The notes beneath the pieces are model-generated. The model saw nothing but the letters and a program-made list of their open reading frames with translations, ran no database searches and had not been told where the DNA came from. Both the position numbers and the translations under genes were made by a program. Below, piece after piece: positions 60,741 through 64,000 of a stretch of 64,000 bases of DNA (positions are counted from its first letter, which is position 1; each line of letters starts with the position of its first letter). Source of the stretch: Phlebotomus papatasi (taxonomy: Eukaryota; Arthropoda; Insecta; Diptera; Psychodidae); contig NC_077224.1 of NCBI RefSeq assembly GCF_024763615.1, forward strand, positions 88,174,712 through 88,238,711, read 5' to 3'.

Positions 60741-61732
60741 GTTATTGTGTATCCGAAATATGTATTCTCCGTGAATTAGGTTGGCCTATCTTTCGTAAAA
60801 CAAACTTATTGGTTTGACTGTCGATTATAGAATAACAACAATTTTACACACTTGGTTGAAATATCCAGTTCAAGTTATGCATCACTTAAAAAATTATCCA
60901 ATATTGCGAAATTGAAATATTATTTTTCACACGTGCAATGAAAAATGTCTCATAAAAGTTTCAAAATTGTACGATATTTTACTGGAAAAACACCATACGT
61001 GATAAAAAGATGAAATTTGAGATTTTCCTTCTTTGTATGCACTAGGACATGTTTCGAACAAGACTTGATGGCCTTAGTAAAATACACTTACACGATCGCA
61101 ACTTTTCTTGGAAAAAATCCATTCTCAGTTGAAATATGATCCTCTGCACAAGTGCAATTAGGAATTTTTTAATAAAAATACTAAATTCCGGAATGATTTC
61201 CTGGAAAAGCATCATTTGCAACAAAAAAATTAAATTGGAGATTTTTCCTTTTGCATGGACATGTTTCAAACCTCTCCTGTAGAATCGACGAAAATCGTTT
61301 TTTAGCGCACATATTCTTGATTTATGAGTGTCGAAAACGTGTAGATCCAAAATTTGGGCCCGACCTGAGGAGGTCGCATTTCATCTTGGACAAAATGCAC
61401 ATACACCAATTGTACTGGGCACCCCCCCCTCCCATACCTCTATACCCCCACCCCCCAACCCCTTCTCAGAATCCGATGACGTCATATTTAACTTTTGCAT
61501 TAAAATTTACTCATTACACTCATTTTTTAACGTTATTTTCCCACTTGACTTGGATTTTTTACAAATTTTTATTGCGTTTGGTTCTTTTGCCACTAGCAAG
61601 TGCAAAAGCAACTGCGGGAGTAGTTATGATACCTTTTTCAACTAATTCGGTATTTTCGGGATTTTAGGCGGCTAATACAACTCAATAAACCTTTATCGAT
61701 TTAGCAATGATATAACAGCTTAAACAAAGCTG
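60741..61732. other. Spacer between the inverted arms, with a degenerate direct repeat
   Basis: Two stretches, about 60928-61055 and 61146-61280, align as diverged direct repeats (shared order of 'gtgcaat', 'actggaaaa' or 'cctggaaaa', 'gagatttt' or 'gagattttt', 'ggacatgtttc'). A C-rich tract lies at 61402-61448. The 138-codon frame 61251-61667 is low-complexity and not supported as a gene. Confidence 0.5.
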
Positions 61733-61736
61733 TAGA

Positions 61737-61983
61737 GGTAGAGGAGTCTAACAAAGAAGTTGAAGATCAACTCATGTGTAAAATAAAAGATAAGCTCACA
61801 GAAAAATACTTTGAAAAACAGGAGAAAAATCTTTACCTTGTAGAATATGTGACTTATTCAGAAGGAGATCAAGTACCTGCGGAAGATTTTTTATCTGATT
61901 TTGAGGAACAAACGTTATATTATTCTAGGAAACCTGCTACAGATCATGTATATTCATCTGAAAATTCTAGTAGTGATGTATAA
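61737..61983 (+). pseudogene. Acidic-tail protein, 5'-truncated copy (right arm)
   Basis: Homology to the 138-residue protein starts at the breakpoint (61733) and runs to the same C-terminus, stopping at TAA 61981-61983. The first internal ATG is 61774, which would give 69 residues. The start exon and intron are missing. It is either a pseudogene or a shortened protein. Confidence 0.7.
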
Positions 61984-62155
61984 TTTTCTATATCATTTGC
62001 AATAAAAAGTTAAAAGTATAAAATTAGAGCGTTTTTAACTCAAAAATCCCTCTCCCCTTTCTTTCTTTCGTTGAAAATTGTTCATTACAAACATTTTTCA
62101 CAATTATTTAACATGGTGTATCTTAAAAAATCACTCAGAAAAAATCTATATCGCA

Positions 62156-62392
62156 ATGAGTACGCACAGCTTGAGACAATTAGCAGAAGCTTTGGCAAAA
62201 GAAAAATCAGAGTCTGATTTGGTGCAATTTATTTTACATAAAAAGACAATTGCACAAATGATCGACCTACTTCATGAAAACAACAATAAGATTTTACGTC
62301 GCGGTGTAGTGGAAAAAATTTCAAGAAAAATGAAAAAATGGAAAAAGCATGACTATTTTGGAGAAAAAACAATTGATGGTACAATTCTTTAA
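62156..62392 (+). CDS. First frame of the RING locus, 78 residues (right copy)
   Basis: ATG 62156 to stop 62390-62392. It is the counterpart of 59851-60087 and shares the helical, Lys-rich composition. The frame is open upstream to 62078 without an ATG. It overlaps the RING frame at 62349-62392. A GT at 62379 and an AG at 62468-62469 would join the two frames in phase with a 91-nt intron, but both sites are weak. As it stands this could be a separate protein or the N-terminal part of the RING protein. Confidence 0.55.
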   Translation: MSTHSLRQLAEALAKEKSESDLVQFILHKKTIAQMIDLLHENNNKILRRGVVEKISRKMKKWKKHDYFGEKTIDGTIL

Positions 62393-62654
62393 CACTAATG
62401 ATGAAAATACAATTGATAATTTGTTTGAGATATTCTTTGGCGATCAAATTTTGGATTGTGATAATGTAGAAGCAGAATACGATATTGTACAGCAATCACA
62501 TAAAATCTGCAAAATATGCTACAACAATGAATACGATACCGCTTTCCTACCTTGTGGACACGTTGCTGCTTGTCAAGGATGTGCTTCAAAAACAAGACAT
62601 TGCCCTATATGCCGAGAGCCATACGTTGAGACTACAAGAATATATTTCTCGTGA
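62349..62654 (+). CDS. IAP-type RING-finger protein (right copy, intact RING)
   Basis: ATG 62349 to TGA 62652-62654, 101 residues. A C3HC4 RING occupies the C-terminal half: C54, C57, C69, H71, C75, C78, C85, C88. The spacing is C-x2-C-x11-C-x-H-x3-C-x2-C-x6-C-x2-C. The protein ends a few residues later in RIYFS. A C-terminal RING with this spacing and tail is typical of inhibitor-of-apoptosis proteins of insects and of large insect DNA viruses, where it acts as a ubiquitin E3 ligase that limits cell death. No BIR domain is visible upstream in the window, so this is a RING-only or N-terminally divergent relative. The frame is closed by a TGA six codons upstream of the ATG. An overlapping frame (62156-62392) may supply the N-terminus. 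Confidence 0.8.
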   Translation: MTILEKKQLMVQFFNTNDENTIDNLFEIFFGDQILDCDNVEAEYDIVQQSHKICKICYNNEYDTAFLPCGHVAACQGCASKTRHCPICREPYVETTRIYFS

Positions 62655-62669
62655 AGAAAACAAAAAATG

Positions 62670-63476
62670 AAGTCAAGATTTTTTTTGTGTAATGAAAAAC
62701 TACAATCGACTAAGTTATAAATAAAATTGATTGTAAAACAATGAAATGAGTTTTCTTACGCATCTGATCAAAGTATCATTATTTTTTTTTGTTTTTATGA
62801 TGCCATCAACATGAGGAATCATGTGAATTGTTTAAAAGTAGTTGCATGCAATCGAGTAGATTTTGTCAAAGAAGTTCGATACAATCATTTTTGATTGTGC
62901 TATAAAATGTAATTAAAACAATCCTGCTAATGCTGCAAAGAAAAAATCAGATTACGTTGAGAAAAAATGCCAGACGCCACTTTGAAGATTTTTGTTCACG
63001 TGAAGAAAATATTCTGATGCAGAAAACATGCAAGATGATAAAAAATATGATATCTCTCTGCAGATTTTTTTATGTTGGTAAAATTTTTCACTGCATTTTC
63101 ATATTGATTTTTTCATCATGCATCAATGAAACATGTTGTGTTTTTCTTGATGTACAGATGAAACATTGTCTGATGTTGAAATAATTGATTGTAAAACAAT
63201 TTCTTTTCACAACAAGACAAAATTCTCACAAATAATTTTATTTCATTGACTTTAATCTTGCTCACATAGCAAATATGTTGAGATGAAAAGGGGATGTTGG
63301 TATAGATAAATATTGGCATAATGCATAACCCTGTGCAATTGAAGTTTCATTTTTTTCTTCATTCTTCTTACCTTAAGAGGATTCAGATTGCAAATATACA
63401 AGATTAAAACAATTTACATTTACGTTTTCTCATCTTTATATTTGACATCATTTGATTTTTATACACATGTTACATT
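62670..63476. other. Intergenic part of the right arm between convergent genes
   Basis: Mirror of 56567-57373, with no supported gene. Confidence 0.5.
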
Positions 63477-64000
63477 TTAAGAAATATTTGATTTACTTGC
63501 TACAAAAGGAATTTCATGAAACAGGCGAAAATAATTGACTGGTGGATCAAAAGTATTGCTGTTTGAAAAATTAGAATTTTCCAATCTTTGCACACCTAAA
63601 GATTTACAAACATTGCTGTATCTCTCAAAATATTCTTGTACATACCACTGTACAGAAGTATTGTAAATCAAAGTTACATTTATAAATTCAGAAAGTAACA
63701 TTAATTTGTCAAATTCTGAAATATTTAGGGATAGACGATCATTTCCATCATTTTGACTGAGAATAAGTAGTTCGGAATTTTCCACGGCATAGTAACTACT
63801 AATGTTCATGCAGTTTTTAAGTTGAATATTCAGCAGCTCAAGTTCCATATTAGCATCATCCTTTCCAGCATCCTCTCCCAATAATTTTCTTAAAGTTTGC
63901 TTGCTGGCACAGAACGTTGTCCATGTATTTTGGGTGAATTCTACAGCATCAATTCCATCCCAGTAGCTTACGGCACATATTTTAGCAACTGGTGAAAAAT
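63477..64000 (-). CDS. Unrecognised 247-residue protein (right copy, N-terminus outside the window)
   Basis: The minus-strand frame ends at TAA 63477-63479 and remains open to the window end at 64000, giving 173 residues that match the C-terminal part of the 55823-56566 protein. Two replacements were noted (Ile to Asn and Ala to Val). No frameshift or stop is present, so both copies could be functional. Confidence 0.7.
   Translation of the reverse strand, partial: FSPVAKICAVSYWDGIDAVEFTQNTWTTFCASKQTLRKLLGEDAGKDDANMELELLNIQLKNCMNISSYYAVENSELLILSQNDGNDRLSLNISEFDKLMLLSEFINVTLIYNTSVQWYVQEYFERYSNVCKSLGVQRLENSNFSNSNTFDPPVNYFRLFHEIPFVASKSNIS

Larger units (their letters stand above)
55766..64000. 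repeat. Large inverted duplication of a three-gene cassette
   Basis: The left arm (visible pairing about 56043-60508) and the right arm (61733-64000, running off the window) are near-identical reverse complements once the 2.2-kb pogo insertion in the left arm is removed. The inner breakpoint is sharp: both arms share GAGGTAGAGGAGTCTAACAA and differ immediately outside it. A spacer of about 1.2 kb (60509-61732) separates the arms. The few differences seen (for example Ile/Asn and Ala/Val in the 247-residue protein) indicate a recent duplication or ongoing conversion. Outer ends and target duplications cannot be seen. Confidence 0.9.

Noticed and set aside
61251..61667. 138-codon open frame (plus) in the spacer
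   Set aside because: Low-complexity proline- and phenylalanine-rich product across a C-rich tract; another frame is open too, so no coding signal.
62361..62370. Slippery A-run as a -1 frameshift site
   Set aside because: The phase of the A-run does not fit the canonical X-XXY-YYZ pattern, and the needed shift is +1 rather than -1.

Overview
This window looks like AT-rich nuclear DNA from an insect, most likely a dipteran. The evidence is a spliced synaptotagmin-family gene with a fly-like start context, introns holding large numbers of short inverted-repeat transposons (MITEs), one 64-nt intron, and LINE and pogo-type transposon remnants. Nothing suggests a bacterium: there are no operons and very few long ORFs. 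The species cannot be named from what is visible; a sand-fly- or mosquito-like genome is only a guess.

Layout. At bases 1-124 the tail of a THAP-like domain is cut by the window edge. From about 125 to 29300 no host gene was found; this part holds MITEs of at least ten families, a LINE reverse-transcriptase relic (about 8170-9560, split by a MITE cluster) and a degenerate tRNA-like sequence (19807-19880). From 29305 to 38200 lies the one clear host gene, a plus-strand synaptotagmin-like gene in three coding exons (29343-29867, 32353-32902, 37878-38200) predicting 465 residues: one N-terminal membrane segment, a linker, C2A and C2B. Its second intron is almost 5 kb and contains nested MITEs. 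From 38300 to 55700 there are again only repeats: hAT-like, pogo-like and other MITEs, a minisatellite at 53251-53690 and a second tRNA-like relic.

The most unusual part is 55.8-64.0 kb. It is a large inverted duplication (left arm to about 60508, right arm 61733 to beyond the window end) carrying a compact cassette: an unrecognised 247-residue protein, a small protein with an acidic C-terminal region whose start codon sits alone on a first exon, and a locus ending in an IAP-type C3HC4 RING finger. The RING locus is open in two overlapping frames in both arms. In the left arm the RING is interrupted by a 2.2-kb pogo-type transposon (57513-59709) flanked by TA duplications and carrying a decayed transposase. 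The arms are otherwise almost identical, so the duplication is young and the pogo insertion younger, or one arm escaped it. The cassette resembles a virus-derived or large self-replicating DNA element more than a host gene, but no replicase, integrase or capsid gene is visible here, so that origin is inference.

Working together: apart from the synaptotagmin gene there is no evidence of functional linkage between loci. The cassette genes are packed (the RING locus and the 247-residue gene converge; the acidic-protein gene lies just upstream of the RING locus on the same strand), which suggests they travelled as one unit.
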